Origin: Hymenopellis radicata
Taxonomy: Eukaryota; Basidiomycota; Agaricomycetes; Agaricales; Physalacriaceae
Length of the DNA: 64,000 bases
Direction of reading: 5' to 3'
Assembly: GCA_015501595.1 (NCBI GenBank)
Contig: JADNRX010000021.1
Span: 124,001-188,000 of the forward strand
Below the pieces are notes generated by a model that had not been told where the DNA came from, ran no database searches, and saw only the letters and a program-made list of their open reading frames with translations. The stretch's first letter is position 1. Every line of letters starts with the position of its first letter. Below, piece after piece: positions 22,701 through 35,015 of this stretch. The translations under genes and the position numbers were made by a program.

Positions 22701-24283
22701 TGGTCTTCTACGCAAACATTCTTCAGCGTTGCCTGAGTGCTTTTTTAGGTTACCGATTCCCAGTGTCCTGGGACTGTTGTTTCGGAAGGCTCGACATATC
22801 GCGTGGATTGGATACCGCGGCCGTTCGCAAAACTCTCGAAGCACACGAACGCTACATTTGAGTCTTACAATGGCTCGCATATTCTAGCACCGATTTGCCA
22901 AGGCATGGTTGACCACGTTGATCTCGATTTGAGTGGTAGGTCCATACTATCGTTCTGCGCTTCAACTCTGACTTGATCATACAGGCCGACCTCCGTTTGA
23001 AATTATGTATAACATCGCACAGGACAGTGATACAGGCGGCACCAAGCTGATTGATCAACCTACATTCAACAGCATCCAGCCCCATACGCGTCTCCAATTG
23101 CAGACGTCCAACCCCGGTCGTGTCTATTATGAAGTCAAGCAAATAGGCGACGCGTCATATCCTCTGGCCAAGCACAGAAATGCAGTCATACCCCGCTCAG
23201 AACGGCTCCTTTTCGAGCAACAAGTCTCCATGCGGCCCTCGGCTTATTTCAAGAACCGCAACAGGATCCCATATTGCCTCAACGACCAGTTCATTCCACT
23301 CGACCATCTGTCCTCTGATGGCACTATCATATTTGAAGGCACCCCGCCTTTCAAGCTACGCCTGACCATCAAGAACGTGGCTTCGAGTTTGGTTGATCAT
23401 CGCACGATCGAAACTTACAGTTCAATGTGGAAGATTGACCTCCCGTCTTACACATTCCAGGCGGTTGGACCGTACCTCATTGTCATTGATTCTGTATCCG
23501 ACGCGTCTGGATGCGATCATGCATCGCTTGATCCTTTGGGCAGCACTATCTGGGTCGATGTAGCAGAAACAGCAGCAATCCTTCCATTCGACCGTCGTGA
23601 AGATTACTGTGTCGGTGACGTCGCGCAGTTCCAACTGGAGGGCATTCCACCGTGGTCTATCAGGTATTCGCTTCTCTTGCGTCTCCATTGTTGCGTTCTA
23701 AAGCCTGGCGTGTAGCTACAAAATCAACGGCCGCGCACACGTACAGGAAGCAAAGACATCGCCGTTTTCTCTGGCCCAGTTGCAGCCTGGAGAGTTCACC
23801 ATCACGTCAATTTCGCATCAACAAAAGATGTGCAAAGCTGCAGTCACAGATCTACATTTCGGTGTACATGCTCTGCCTTCTGCTCAAGTTGGACACGGAA
23901 AACGGATCTATCAAGATATTCACGAGGGTTCGTAATCACCAAGTCTAAGCGTCTATTTCTCATTGTCTTCTAGGTGACCAAGCCGAGATTCTGTTCACTT
24001 TGATTGGTGAACCACCTTTCACGTTCACCTACCAGCGATCAGAACCTGTCACGAGAAAAGGTGGCAAGCCAGGAAAAGTGCTGGAAACGCATACAGTTTC
24101 GCGCATATATTCAAAAGAGTATTCCATATATTCTGCTCTGGAGGGTTAGTCGTCTGATTGTTGCTCCGCCTCATCGTCTCATCATGTTGAATAGGAACTT
24201 GGACGGTCACATCTATCTCTGATCGCTACTGCAGATATCCTCCCGCTCAACCAGATGCTGCATTAGAGAAGCAGAAACGCTAG
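19780..24283 (+). CDS. POM152: Nucleoporin POM152
   Basis: Integral pore-membrane nucleoporin that anchors the nuclear pore complex and forms the luminal ring. The start at 19780 gives MSSAPAAPPNAKAKG, then PLLPETYLDAPSQRLYYLS, a hallmark of fungal POM152, followed by membrane segments (LMVDFIYCVILSNLRI, FSVVLLQIACLWFING). The rest is a large luminal region of repeated immunoglobulin-like domains, each with the pattern seen in FEGTPPFKLRLTIKN and MHGTPPFQVHYRIQ. At least ten small introns interrupt the 3' half. The last exon ends SDRYCRYPPAQPDAALEKQK with the stop at 24281-24283. Domain order and length match the family. Confidence 0.93.
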
Positions 24284-24458
24284 TTGGAGAAACCCGCCGT
24301 ATTCGCGCGGCGTTGGCATATGTATCTTCTAAGTATAACATACCTCACTGACATTGTAATATCGATCAATACAGCATTCGCATATCCATCAGTTGGTCGG
24401 TCACAAATGCTTTGATGATTGTATACAGGTTTGGATGATTTCACTACTTCTGCGACAT

Positions 24459-25656
24459 CTAGACTTGCGCAGATGAGATGTAGAACCATTTCGAAACTGG
24501 AAACGATATCAGACTCGAGAGTGACGCGTAAAGCATATGCGTACCAGAAGGATCAATGGGAGCGGGAGCCTTCCTGGAATCAGGCGGAAGGGAAGTGTAG
24601 CCGTGATCGTCCCGACGGATGAAACCGGGAGAGTTCTGGATAGTGATGTTGCGGCTGGATAACGCGTAAATTCAGTGCATAACTCAAACCTGTCCAAATG
24701 GTACGCACATGGCGAGATCATAGTTGGCAGTCTTGGCGGGAGACTCGCCAGTGATGAGGCGGCGCCATGCTTCGTGGCACTCGTGAACAATCTCCGTAGC
24801 GTATCTCTTGTTCTTGGCCTCTCCAGAGAACGCGAAGGTGTTCTCGGGCTTCCCGTCGGGGATCTTGTAGATCCTGTATATTTATTAGAATTAGGACTTG
24901 GAACGCTCGTGTGACATACCTGAACCATTCATTCGTCGCCCTGATCAAACCGGGGAGGTGCCTCTCAACGTCCTCGATGTCGTTGAGTTTACCGGCGAGA
25001 GGGTCCTGAACGTCGACAACAATGACCTTCCAGTCCGTCTCGCCTTCATCGAGGAGAGCCATGATACCGAGAACCTTGACCTGCTTGACCTGGCCGACGT
25101 ATCCGACCTGTTCACCGATCTCGCAGACATCGAGGGGGTCGTTGTCACCGCGGGCCTTGGTCTCAGCGTGGGTCTGAGTGGGGTCTTCCCAGGTCTACAG
25201 AAATCGGTTAAGATCATATCGATAAGCAGGACACGGCGGGCGCTTACCTGAGGGAAAGCACCATAGTTCCAAATGTAACCATGATGGGGGAAGCAGTTGC
25301 GTACGAAGCGCAGCTTGCCCTTTTTGATGTCCTGCTTGATGGGATTGAAGGCCTCTTCCTTGCTGATCTCCATCTTGGCGTTGGTCCAGCGTGGAACCTC
25401 GACGATCATGTTCAGGATACCCTCGTTCTGGTTGGCGAAGAGCGGGATATCATGGAAAGGCGAGATAACTGAGCCATTCTGCTCAATAAAGACGCGATGG
25501 TCTGCAAGGTGGTAAGCGACAAGTCATAGTATCGATGGACTCGTCGTACCGAGGGTGTTGGGCGCCCCAACGAGGCGAGGGGTGTATTCTGCAGCAGAGA
25601 CGTCGTTAACGCGCTGGAAAAGGCCATTAAAGCGAGAAAAACGTACGAGTCGACAT
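24459..25656 (-). CDS. IPP1: Inorganic pyrophosphatase (family I, cytosolic)
   Basis: Hydrolyses pyrophosphate to two phosphates, pulling biosynthetic reactions forward. The first exon is tiny, MST plus one base at 25656, spliced to [13 protein letters not shown] and then [19 protein letters not shown]. The signature [12 protein letters not shown] carries the three metal-binding aspartates; [16 protein letters not shown] and the Lys-rich NAFNP-like segment [15 protein letters not shown] are also present. The last intron, near 24490-24535, restores the typical end [13 protein letters not shown] before the stop at 24459. Length and motifs match yeast Ipp1. Confidence 0.93.
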
Positions 25657-25948
25657 CGATGATGATGGTACAGAAGAAAGGAGCTTAAGCTGATGTGCCA
25701 ATCGCTCTGCCGGATTCGGTTTCAAACTCATTCGGCGAATCTGTCCGCTGCAACGTTTGTCACCGTATCCAACGACGACGGCCCAAACCTCACCTCTGTA
25801 CGAGAGAGTGTCCTCAATGACCCGAGTAGTCTTGCACGCTGGGCACAGGCAAGCATAAATAGTTTCGAGCGAAGCGGAGTGAGCCGTAGATGATCGTTTA
25901 CGGCACGCCCAAAAACTAATGGATACAGCAAAATATACAAAAAACATG

Positions 25949-28269
25949 TTACGCGAGGCCACCTTGCGCAAGGATATTCGCGTTCAGCTTCTCCGTTTTG
26001 TGAGTATTTGAGAATCCACCGTTAAAGTCCAAACGCAATAGTAACCGCTCAATGTGTCTTCGAACGTCCCCCATTCCTGTGTCATTCCCTTTCCCAGTCT
26101 TTGAAATACTGCGATTGGTTAAATGTGACGTGGCATTCATCAGAATAGATTTCGACGCGTCCGTTGTCGTGAATGGTTGCTGGGAAGTTGACAACGACAG
26201 TTGTTCATAAAAAGAATCCAGTAAGCCATGAAGTGTCTGTTGATTCAATGGTCAGTTACAATGCAGGGTCAAATGATCTACACTGACCTCGTTTACCTCG
26301 AAGACTACTTTATGGCGCTCCTTGACCATGACGCCCACATCTTCTCCACCTCCCTTTAGGCTTCCCTCAAACAGAAGGGCGGGCAGGATGTCTCCTCCCC
26401 ATCGTTCCACCTGCGCCACGAACCTCTCGCAAATCTCAAATATCGGGAGCAGAAGGGATGTCAACGCAGCATTTGTTAACAAACACCCGGTGAGAAGGCG
26501 ATCCAAATACATGGAGTGAATGGCGCGCAAGCTCGTGAAATCGAGCTGTGGTGTATTGGATGCAGAGCTTCTTAATGTACCCGATGCCGGAGACCGCAAA
26601 CTACCAGAACTTTGGGGCGGAACTCGCGTTTCCTCTGTTCCCAATAGTTTTTTCAATCGGCCAAACTCGACGTCGATGACATCTGTCATAGTATAGCCAA
26701 GGAGCGTATCGAGGAACCATCCCATATCGCGAACAACTCCCCATCCGCAACGAAGGAGCTGTGAACGTGCCTTGAGATCCTCGACGGTACCTCCCTCACC
26801 CAATCCCGTCCATCGTCTTCGAGCTCTTTGAGAATTTGATAAGGATGTCCAACACGTATGTATGCGCGTGTGTGTTTTGCGTAGAGCTGAGAGGTATGAA
26901 AACAGACTTCCGTATGAAGAGAGATCTGAGCTCTGAAGTAAGAGATCCAAAGGCCATGATACTAGATATGACAACTCCAGTTGTGTGCCAAGGAGACATG
27001 TGTTGAAGATTGAGGGATCGATAAAGCCTGGAAGCTGGGTAGATGATGATGCTGCCGCAGTAGTATTGAGAGAGGGTAACAGGGGCTGAAGTGGTCCAGC
27101 AGGCAAGGTAAACCTTATACGGGATAACGAGGGGTCGTGTTGGGCTGTTGTACCCAATGACGCCCGGAGTAATGCAAGATTGAGATCCTGCTCCCGAATC
27201 ATACCTGAGTGGGCCGTGAGACGCGATACCTTGAGTCGTTCAATCTCGCGTATCAGTGATAAACTGAACTCTCCATTTCGCAAGAGGAAATAATCCGCCC
27301 TGTGGGAACGATAAGAAAGAGCAAGGAATCGGAAGGAACAAACCAACAAAGAATTTACAGCATCTTCGACATCCTTATGTGTCAAAACATTTTCCCAGAG
27401 AAATTCACTGACGCCTATTCGTATCTGAGCGATTACAGTGTCAAATTCGTGACGATCCTCGGGGATCACCTTTTCCAAAAGACTTATATGCTCCTGCGCC
27501 AGCGCTCGGGGGAGCTGTTTCTGCCATTTGGCCGCTTTCACTGTGCCAATAGCGCGTCCCACGTAAGCAATCGATTCGCATGACTGTGGGGATACGCAAG
27601 ACGGTATGGCTCCATCAAGCAAGACATATGAGTTCGATGCTAGTGGATCCGACTGCGATAGAGAGCCGTGAACAACAAAGGCTGCCAATTGTGTGCGCCA
27701 CACATGCTGCACAGCACTGGAGAGCCGTGAAAGGATGCTAGCCACGCGATTTATGCCCGTCCTTGCTCTTGTGAGGAGAAGGTCGATCAGCGGTCCAGGT
27801 TTCCACTCTGCTACGCCTTCAATCTCGGCCATGAGCGACACCAACGCGGCGAATGGGGCATCCCAGTGCGCGAAAATGGCGCGTACGGATGACAAAGGAA
27901 CAAAAGATCCGCTAGCAACAAGGTTTGCATCGCGTCTGAGGACCTTTTCTTCAGTTGTGATGACGAGATTCTCGTATTCATCTTTGAGGATGCGGCTTAG
28001 AGTAGCAGCAAGCGCACATAGATAGCGCGATGGGGAGTGTGACAAGGATAGGCATGATGCCTTGATTTTGCGGTATCGTAATGCAATCTGGCCGAGTGAC
28101 TCGAGGCATTGCTGCTCGCCTGGGTGTAGGAGTGGTAGAAACGCGGGCAAGATCGAGTGGTCCTGGGGAAAGAGGGATGACTCGTGGCCTGCAAGAATGA
28201 GAAAAACTTCGGATATCACTGCTGGAGAGTCTGTAGCGCGTCGTGTGTGATGAATAGAGGATACTTACT
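25949..28269 (-). CDS. Gamma-tubulin complex component GCP4-like (Spc97/Spc98 family)
   Basis: Part of the gamma-tubulin ring complex that nucleates microtubules. The N-terminus MISEVFLILAGHESSLF and LPLLHPGEQQCLESLG match the GCP4 start (MIHELLLAL and FLHPSE). RADYFLLRNGEFSLSLI corresponds to the family's FLLGRGE motif, and VSWPLDLLL to its signature. The C-terminus ends NANILAQGGLA at 25949. Odd point: the ATG is formed only after splicing, with A at 28269 and TG at 28218-28217 across a 50-base intron (28219-28268, GTAAGT...CAG). Without the splice there is no in-frame ATG upstream of MISEVF. A second small intron separates the last exons near 26250-26290. Confidence 0.88.
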
Positions 28270-28661
28270 GTCGCATATGATGGTGGTGGTTGCCCTTAAC
28301 TAGGCACCGGCGCATCGGACCGTGTTCAATGCTTGGTTTCGCGACACGAACTGATCGTCCTCTACAAGCTCGGCGCTCGGCGCTCGCAGATCTTCAACGT
28401 TCAACGACCTGCTCTTACTAATTAAACCATCAAATAAGAACTGGCATTCACAGGCCTAACATCAAAAAGGATAGGGAAGCCAAGCTTCGAAATTCTAGTA
28501 CAGAGCATATTCTACTCTTGTGAAGCACGCAGCTTCGGTGAAGAGACAAACATTCGGGACCGTACGTTGTATCTTAACCTTCCAATCATTCACATAGTCT
28601 TTAACGCCAGTGGAACTCCCGTAATTCTGTTCGAATACATGCATTGAACCGAATACACATT
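28270..28661. other. Spacer between GCP4 and ALG9
   Basis: Contains the 5' leader and promoter of GCP4 and the 3' region of ALG9. No further gene, RNA or repeat recognised. Confidence 0.4.
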
Positions 28662-31059
28662 TTACGCATTGTGGTCCTTTTCATTCCGTATCTTTCGGAT
28701 TTTGTTCTCTACCTTGTCCCGATTCTTGAGCAAACAATAATCACCCCATGAATTCATCTGCCGCCACGCCTCTCCGGGTATCCAAAGCGCTCTCCCCAAC
28801 AGAGGCGAATGAGCAGCATCCAGGAAAGGGCGACAATCAACCTTTTCCCATACATCTGTAAGAGTGGCGTAGCGGGGTTCTAAAGTGGATGACACTGTGT
28901 TCTCGGGGAAATCCAAGTCCATCAGATAGTCACATTGTTCTACAGAGACCTGGTCATCTCCGATTAGTGAATGTGAGGTTAAAGTCGAGCAAGATTTGCG
29001 TACATAGTGCGCCGGCTGCTCGAGGTTGAGGTCATTCATCGTCTTCGGCGTAAACCGAGTCTGCGGTCGTGGCCAAATAAACGAGGTATTGACTTCGCTT
29101 TCGAGGAAGTGACCAGGGAGAAGACCACGAAACTCGCTGTTGATAAACTCGACTCGCACGCCAGTAGGAACCAGGTAATGACCTGGGAATCGGTACCATT
29201 CCTTCCCTATGCATAGTGTGAGGTCGAATTCCTTGACTGGCGAAAGGTCGATTCTAGTCTCCCGCGTTTCGCCCCGTTGCGTGCTGACAGGTCGAGATGG
29301 AGTAGGCAGCAAGCCAGAGTCATTTAAGAGACGAGGTAACTCTTGCGACTCCAAAGAGTACATAAGTGACAAGGGCGCATGATAGTAATGCCATAGGGCC
29401 ATGATACGAGATGCGGAGATAAGAATCGAAAAGAAAACGACGGATGTTGTGAATAATCGGAAGATGGAAGATTTGCTAGCCTAGTAGTTCTTGGTCAATG
29501 CCGAAAAGCAAGGCATAAACGATGAAACGTACTTGATAAGGAGAGTTGGTAGCCTTGATAAAGATGACCTCCATCCAGCCACGAACCAGATATAGCGCCA
29601 CTGCGGCGTTGAAGCATAGCAGCGGGTATGCCGGAAACATGAACCGTTCCTCCTTGTGTTCCTGAAGGGACAAGACAGTGGTCCAAAGGTAAAATGGCAG
29701 CAGCCTGAGACCGAGCAACGTGAACGGAGAGCTTTCTTCCGGCGTAGGCCTAGCAAGTCCCAAACGTTTTCGGTCAACAAAATAGGTTATAACTAGCGCT
29801 GGTAACGATATCAAGGAGAACGGAAGTAGAATGTTAAAGTTGAGGAGAAGATTGAGGAAGTAGAAATTCCAAGGCGATGTTCCGTACAAGTTAGGGCCGC
29901 GATCTGAGAATATGTTGTATCGGACAATATTCCAAGGGACGACGGCCAATTTCCCGTAAGCCAGACTGTCGATGCCAATTACGGGAATCTTCAAAGGCGT
30001 CAAGTCATACAACGGAGTCCATAAACAGTGGTCGACGTACAAACATCAAAGCCGCAAGGGCACCCGCACCGAAAAGACGTTTCCAGCGAGCTAGCATCCA
30101 ATTTCCACGAGAGGAGGCGTTAACTCGGTCCGCACCGAACACGAACAACTCTTCGAATACGAAAGGTAATGATAATGCGAGCGCGAAGGGCCAGCCGATG
30201 ACAGCTCCTGCAGCAAAGGATGTAGTTGCAGCCAGGGTACGGTAGGTGTTGCTTGAAGAAGACGGAACGATGGAATACGCGAACGCCAAAGTCGACATGT
30301 ACATTGCGAATGATGAAGGTAGGAAAGCTACCCATAGGTGGTTAGATCGCATTAAAACGAATGCTGATCTCTTACCTGTGGATGCGTTCCACATCCCGGT
30401 GCTAGATGCCAGCATGAAGAAGAGGTACCTTCCAACTCTGTTGTTGACTTTCTCGTAGACTTGACGGTAGAGAAATACTTCTGCAAATGTGCTAACTGCT
30501 GCCAAAGTTATCCGAAGAGCAAAGAACGCCGGTCTCTATAAAATGAACGGTGAATAATTTCAACAGCTATAAGTAGCACTCCGACCTTGTCATCGCCAAA
30601 GACAAACGAAGCGAGTCGAACGGGAAGGAGATGCAGAAGAATGTACGCCCAGCTTCTGATCGCGTACTGAGGAGAGACCTCCCAAGTTTGGAAGCCGTAG
30701 CCCTTGTCGAAGAAATGGAGAGGCTCCCAGAAATTGTAAACTGAGGAGGGGGGTTATTGGTGAGGTGGCATACTCGGAGTTAGTTACCTTCATCGCAATC
30801 GTCGATATTGGAGTACATCGCTGTGGCGAAGCGTATCAAGAATAGTATCCGGAACGCGAGACTGAAGCTGGGACTCCACGGAGCTCGGTCAGACCTTGAG
30901 ACGGAAAGAGATCAGCTAACAGACGGGTGCGTGTGGACCGGAGAACCTGCGAAGCTGATCTTGGAGAATGCCCGCATGCCTGTCTAGCTTTTTGGGCTTT
31001 GGTGAGGGTTTCTCTGCTTCCGGTCGACGAAACCTCAATGTTTGGGTTGCACCCGACAT
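28662..31059 (-). CDS. ALG9: ALG9-type alpha-1,2-mannosyltransferase (GT22)
   Basis: ER membrane glycosyltransferase that adds alpha-1,2-mannoses to the dolichol-linked N-glycan precursor. The start chosen at 31059 gives MSGATQTLRFRRPEAEK; an in-frame ATG at 31173 would add 38 unlike residues. Hallmarks: SNIDDCDEVYNFWEPLHFF with the luminal acidic motif, WEVSPQYAIRSW, YGTSPWNFYFLNLLLNFNIL and HKEERFMFPAYPLLCFNAA, all standard for ALG9. Many hydrophobic segments follow, for example LAATTSFAAGAVIGWPFALA. The gene has about eight exons and ends KIRNEKDHNA at 28662. Divergent from the DUF6533 gene. Confidence 0.92.
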
Positions 31060-31534
31060 GAAGGTTATGTTGACAAATGGATATTTCCGAACACGTGTAG
31101 CGGCTGATGGCGGAGGTTTCGTGGGTGCTATACCGCGTAGATCGCGACTCCTACACCAGGACAACGAGGACAACCACTAGAGAAGCGGACCCGACGAACA
31201 ATTGGCTACTACTTGAACCTAAGCATTCACGGCAGCAACCAAGACGTAATAACCGGGCTTTCTGCGCGATAGACGCGGTATCGCAATGCACTTTTTCGTC
31301 TGGAAGCACTAGCAGCCGTCTCGGGGAGCTGTCCTACGTCTAAATTAAGGAATTAAATATGCTTTTACAGTGGGCCGAATACGTAGTCTGTGCATAGAAG
31401 CGACGGATGAACTGCTTCGGGGAGCCTGATCGTATTGGGGTCTGTTTTCGGCATGCGCCCAAGTCTGAAAGAAGCCCGCTTGAAATACCAGCCTCCATCT
31501 TGTATCCGAACCACCACCTTCCCAGCTTTCTACC
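31060..31534. other. Divergent promoter region, ALG9 / DUF6533 gene
   Basis: About 475 bases between divergent starts. Open frames here have no family resemblance. No repeat found. Confidence 0.4.
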
Positions 31535-33493
31535 ATGCAGGACTCGGCAGATACTGCGCGCCATTTTATCTATATCACTCAGATTTATTTCTGTGGTATG
31601 TGCTTCTCGTCGTTGTCTGTTGCTCGCTGCTCACGAGCGTCGTCCCAGCGATGTGTAATGCCGCCCTTTTCTCGCTCTTGACTGCCATTGACGCGTCCTT
31701 CGGCCCTTTAGATGCGGTAGTCCTCTGGGACTGGATCATCAGTCTGCACCGGGAATACCGATTCGTAAATGCGTTGTTTCCGTGTCCTCGTTGCTGCTCA
31801 CGTCGGCCCAGGTGTGGAATACTCACTGGACACCCGTAAAGATCGCCTACCTTTTCTGCCGGCATGTCTTCGTCTTCTTTTCTCTCTCGCCATTTTTTGA
31901 CTATTTTTCTTCTTCAAGATATTGGGTCATCGTCGTCGTTCCTTACCTTCTTTACTGCTTCGTCGTCGACCACGATCAAGAGACATGCCAGCGCATATAT
32001 AGAGTCAAGCATTCACTCATATGCGTTCCGAGGGGATGAACTGATGTATTCTCTGCAGATTCCAGTCGCGCTTGCTATGTGGAACCAGGTTGGATCTGAA
32101 TGTGAGGCCTCCTTCTCGCTTACCGATGGTCGAGTCTCAAGCATCGATAGCCGTTCTGCTCATCCGCACGTATGCCTTCTTCAATCGCAACGTCTATATA
32201 CTGTGGTTCCTCATCTCCGCCATTTCTGGGGTTGTGGCGTATCAGCTATATGTGGACACCACTCAAATGCTTCGTACGTTGCATGAAATATACTTCCACT
32301 TTTCTAACGTCCGACTTCTCCTCTAGTTCTCCCGTTCACACCGCCCGACGTGAGTTTCTTTTTCAACGCATATATGCTATGTCTTCTGACGCCGGATGCT
32401 TCAGATTCGCGGCCCTTGTTTCCCGATGTCGAAACCCCATTCCGCTCACCTTCTTGGTACGTCTATTCTCCGCATGCACCACCTCTCGGCTCATTATTTT
32501 GGTTAGGTTTCTTCGTAAGTTCTTCTCGCTCGACGGTCGATGTGACTCTGACCTAGCGTGAAGATCGCACCTCTGCTGTTCGACACGCTGGTAACTCTCA
32601 TGACCATCATCAAGGCATTTGCTATACGAAGACGTAACGGAGGACCTAACAGTCGTCTGATTCAGACGTTCATCCGTGAAGGTAATCTTACATACCATTG
32701 CAATAGTGTGAGTCACTAACTCTTTGTTTTCTCAGGCGTATTCTATTACATCCTGATTTCCATCGCGAACTTGATCAACGGTATTTTCTATCTCCAGTGA
32801 GTTGTATGTGTCCGCGGACTATCACTTCCTCATCAATCCTTGCAGACCTCGTCAAGTTATTTCTGCTATCAATATTCCACTGAGCGTGATGATGGGCCCG
32901 TTGTTGGCATGCAGACTAGTGGGTCATTTCTTCATTTTACCCTTCAAAGATTAATGTTATTCTAGATTCTCGATCTCCGTGAGCGTGGCTCGGAGACCGT
33001 CTCACACTCGGAAGGAACTGGCATGGCTGCTTTCGCCACCAAGTCGGTTACGCATAACACCTCTTCACCGTTTACTCCTCCCCATCGCAGCAAGTCTGGT
33101 ATGGGCTTTGGATACGGGGGTACTCGCCGCCAGTCACGCACCATAGACTCTAATATTGTCCTCAGTACGGTCGGCTGCATTTCCGCCGATTTGGAGATGA
33201 GTCTTGACCATGACGAAACTGAGTCGGACGACATACGCCTTGGCATGGGGCTGGATCTTGGAAGTCTGAGCACCGCCGTTGGCGGCGATGATGGCGAGCC
33301 CATACCGGACTCCTCCCGTCGAACCAGTGGCGAGTCTAGCCATGATCTTACCCACACGCCGCGTACGCCTGCACCCTCGTACCGAGCTTTAGAATTCGGC
33401 TTGAGGTCGGTACATCGAGTACCGAGCTTGACGGAGAACGCCGGCATCGGTGGCATCCGAGTGGACGTGGAAAAGCAGTCTGCGACGATGTAA
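31535..33493 (+). CDS. DUF6533 seven-helix membrane protein
   Basis: Member of a family expanded in Agaricomycetes, resembling GPCRs but without known ligand or function. The first exon starts MQDSADTARHFIYITQ at 31535. The DUF6533 core reads AVVLWDWIISLHREYRF, then VWNTHWTPVKIAYLFCRYW across an intron. Further helices include AVLLIRTYAFFNRNVYILW, FLISAISGVVAYQLYVD and YYILISIANLINGIFYLQ. The C-terminal tail of roughly 150 residues is hydrophilic, with Ser/Thr-rich stretches and an acidic patch (SLDHDETESDD), ending EKQSATM at 33493. One intron after LFCR seems to use a GC donor (GCATGT). Nine or so introns in all; middle exon borders are approximate. Confidence 0.75.
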
Positions 33494-34040
33494 CCTTCTC
33501 CGCTTACTTGAACTCTATCTCTCCTCGGTTCCCGTCGCAGATCAATTCCACGGATTCGCGCGGCACCTTTTCTTGTTTTGCGTCCAACGTTCTCTCAACG
33601 CCGCTCTTTCCATGAAAACATTCTCCAATCCTTTGGTCCTTTATATTCCCAGACAACCAAGTATCAATTCACTTTCCCGTTATGATTGTTGTTGCATTTG
33701 CGTTCATAGTTTTCTGTATCATATGTACCCGTCTCGTTGTCGTTGATGTTGTCTACGATCTGTTACAGTTTTCCCACGCAGACTTTTTGTCACATTGTTG
33801 TTTTCGCCTCGAATTCTAGTACCTAGTAATACTTAGTATAATGTCTTGTTGTTATTGAAGATTTGTATACGTAGATGGAAACGCAAGGCTGACCTTGAAG
33901 CAGCATCACGTTGCGCGTAACACGCGTTTGAAACGTGAAACCCCATTTGGTAACGTTGGAATGCCAACGCCTGTCATTGCAGGCTCGCAGCCTCGCCTGC
34001 GCTTTGCCTTGTACCACCAACTGGTACTGCATATACCGCA
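33494..34040. other. 3' region of DUF6533 gene and promoter of F-box gene
   Basis: T-rich untranslated sequence, then an A/T-rich stretch. A minus-strand open frame at 33823-34068 has no product resemblance and no start context. No RNA gene seen. Confidence 0.4.
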
Positions 34041-34834
34041 ATGTACATCGACTCTTACTACATACCACCGGAACTCATTCTGCATATTTGTATGCGTTCA
34101 CACTCCTGCGTTGACTGGCAGCTAACCCACTGCAGTTTCATATCTAGACCTGCCAGACCTTGCTTCTCTTTCACAGCTATCGCCTCAGTTAGCTACGCTT
34201 GCCGCCGATCCAGCGCTGCATAACAATCGCCTCCGAGTCATCGCGCCTTCTCGCGTGAACCATTCATTGTTTGGCCAAAGCCCAGAAGGCTTTCCTCTCC
34301 GCCCCACTATACCCGATTTGGTTCACCGCGGTGTCATGCGTGGGCTCAACTTGGAGAGAAGGTGGCGCATGGGCGCATATCTGAGCTCGCAGCCAGTGAG
34401 TTACCCGAACGGAATTGTCGCTCGGGGATTTGGCTGACAGGTGTTCGCATAAGAGCATCCTTCAATACGAATCTGGCCAGCGACTTCTCCGGCGCCACGC
34501 TGGAAATAAGGTTTCCCTTCAGCTTCAGCGGCGTCTGTCTGCGCCCGATAATGCTCTACTCAAAGTACTGCATCAGTCCCATGTCCTTCCAGATGTGGAG
34601 TCATCGCGACTGGCCATTTCACGCCGACTGCTACCTGTCGTGAGAAAGCTCAAGTGGTCTTTCCAGCGCGACAAGTTGGCAAAGGTCGCTCGAGATGGGG
34701 GTGGGTTTGTAGACTTTGCGCACTGGCTTGAGACGCGAGGGAAGGGTATTGTTCCGGAAACAGAGCGCGTCCGGCTAGCCATTTGCCCCAATGTGAGGAA
34801 GATGGTTGGTGCATATGAACGGGCTTGCTGTTGA
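34041..34834 (+). CDS. F-box-like protein
   Basis: Start at 34041 gives MYIDSYYIPPELILHIF, joined by an intron (donor GTATGC, acceptor CTGCAG) to SYLDLPDLASLSQLSPQL. That is the pattern of an F-box: LPxELxLxIxxYLxxxDLxxLxxxS. Such proteins link substrates to SCF ubiquitin ligases. The rest has an Arg-rich central part (RGVMRGLNLERRWRMG) and DNALLKVLHQSHVLPD. A second intron joins YLSSQP to SILQYESG. About 225 residues; ends MVGAYERACC at 34834. No leucine-rich repeats or WD repeats follow, so the substrate-binding part is unrecognised. Confidence 0.65.
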
Positions 34835-35015
34835 AAGCCTGTTTTTGATGTATCCAAGTACTTATACCATGTATGTATGTATATCAATCACACCTCCGCC
34901 TTCGCGATGAATGATCTTCGTGCTTCGAGCGACGTCGATGATCTGGAAGCAAAGAAGATGGAGTCTAGCAACATATAACTGCGCAAACTCCGGAGCGTTA
35001 CTGCAGGATCCTCGG

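Noticed and set aside
27299..27342. Possible extra intron inside the GCP4 gene (GTTTGT...CACAG on the minus strand)
   Set aside because: Removing 44 bases breaks the frame, whereas reading through keeps it. A lost base nearby could change this, but there is no direct evidence.
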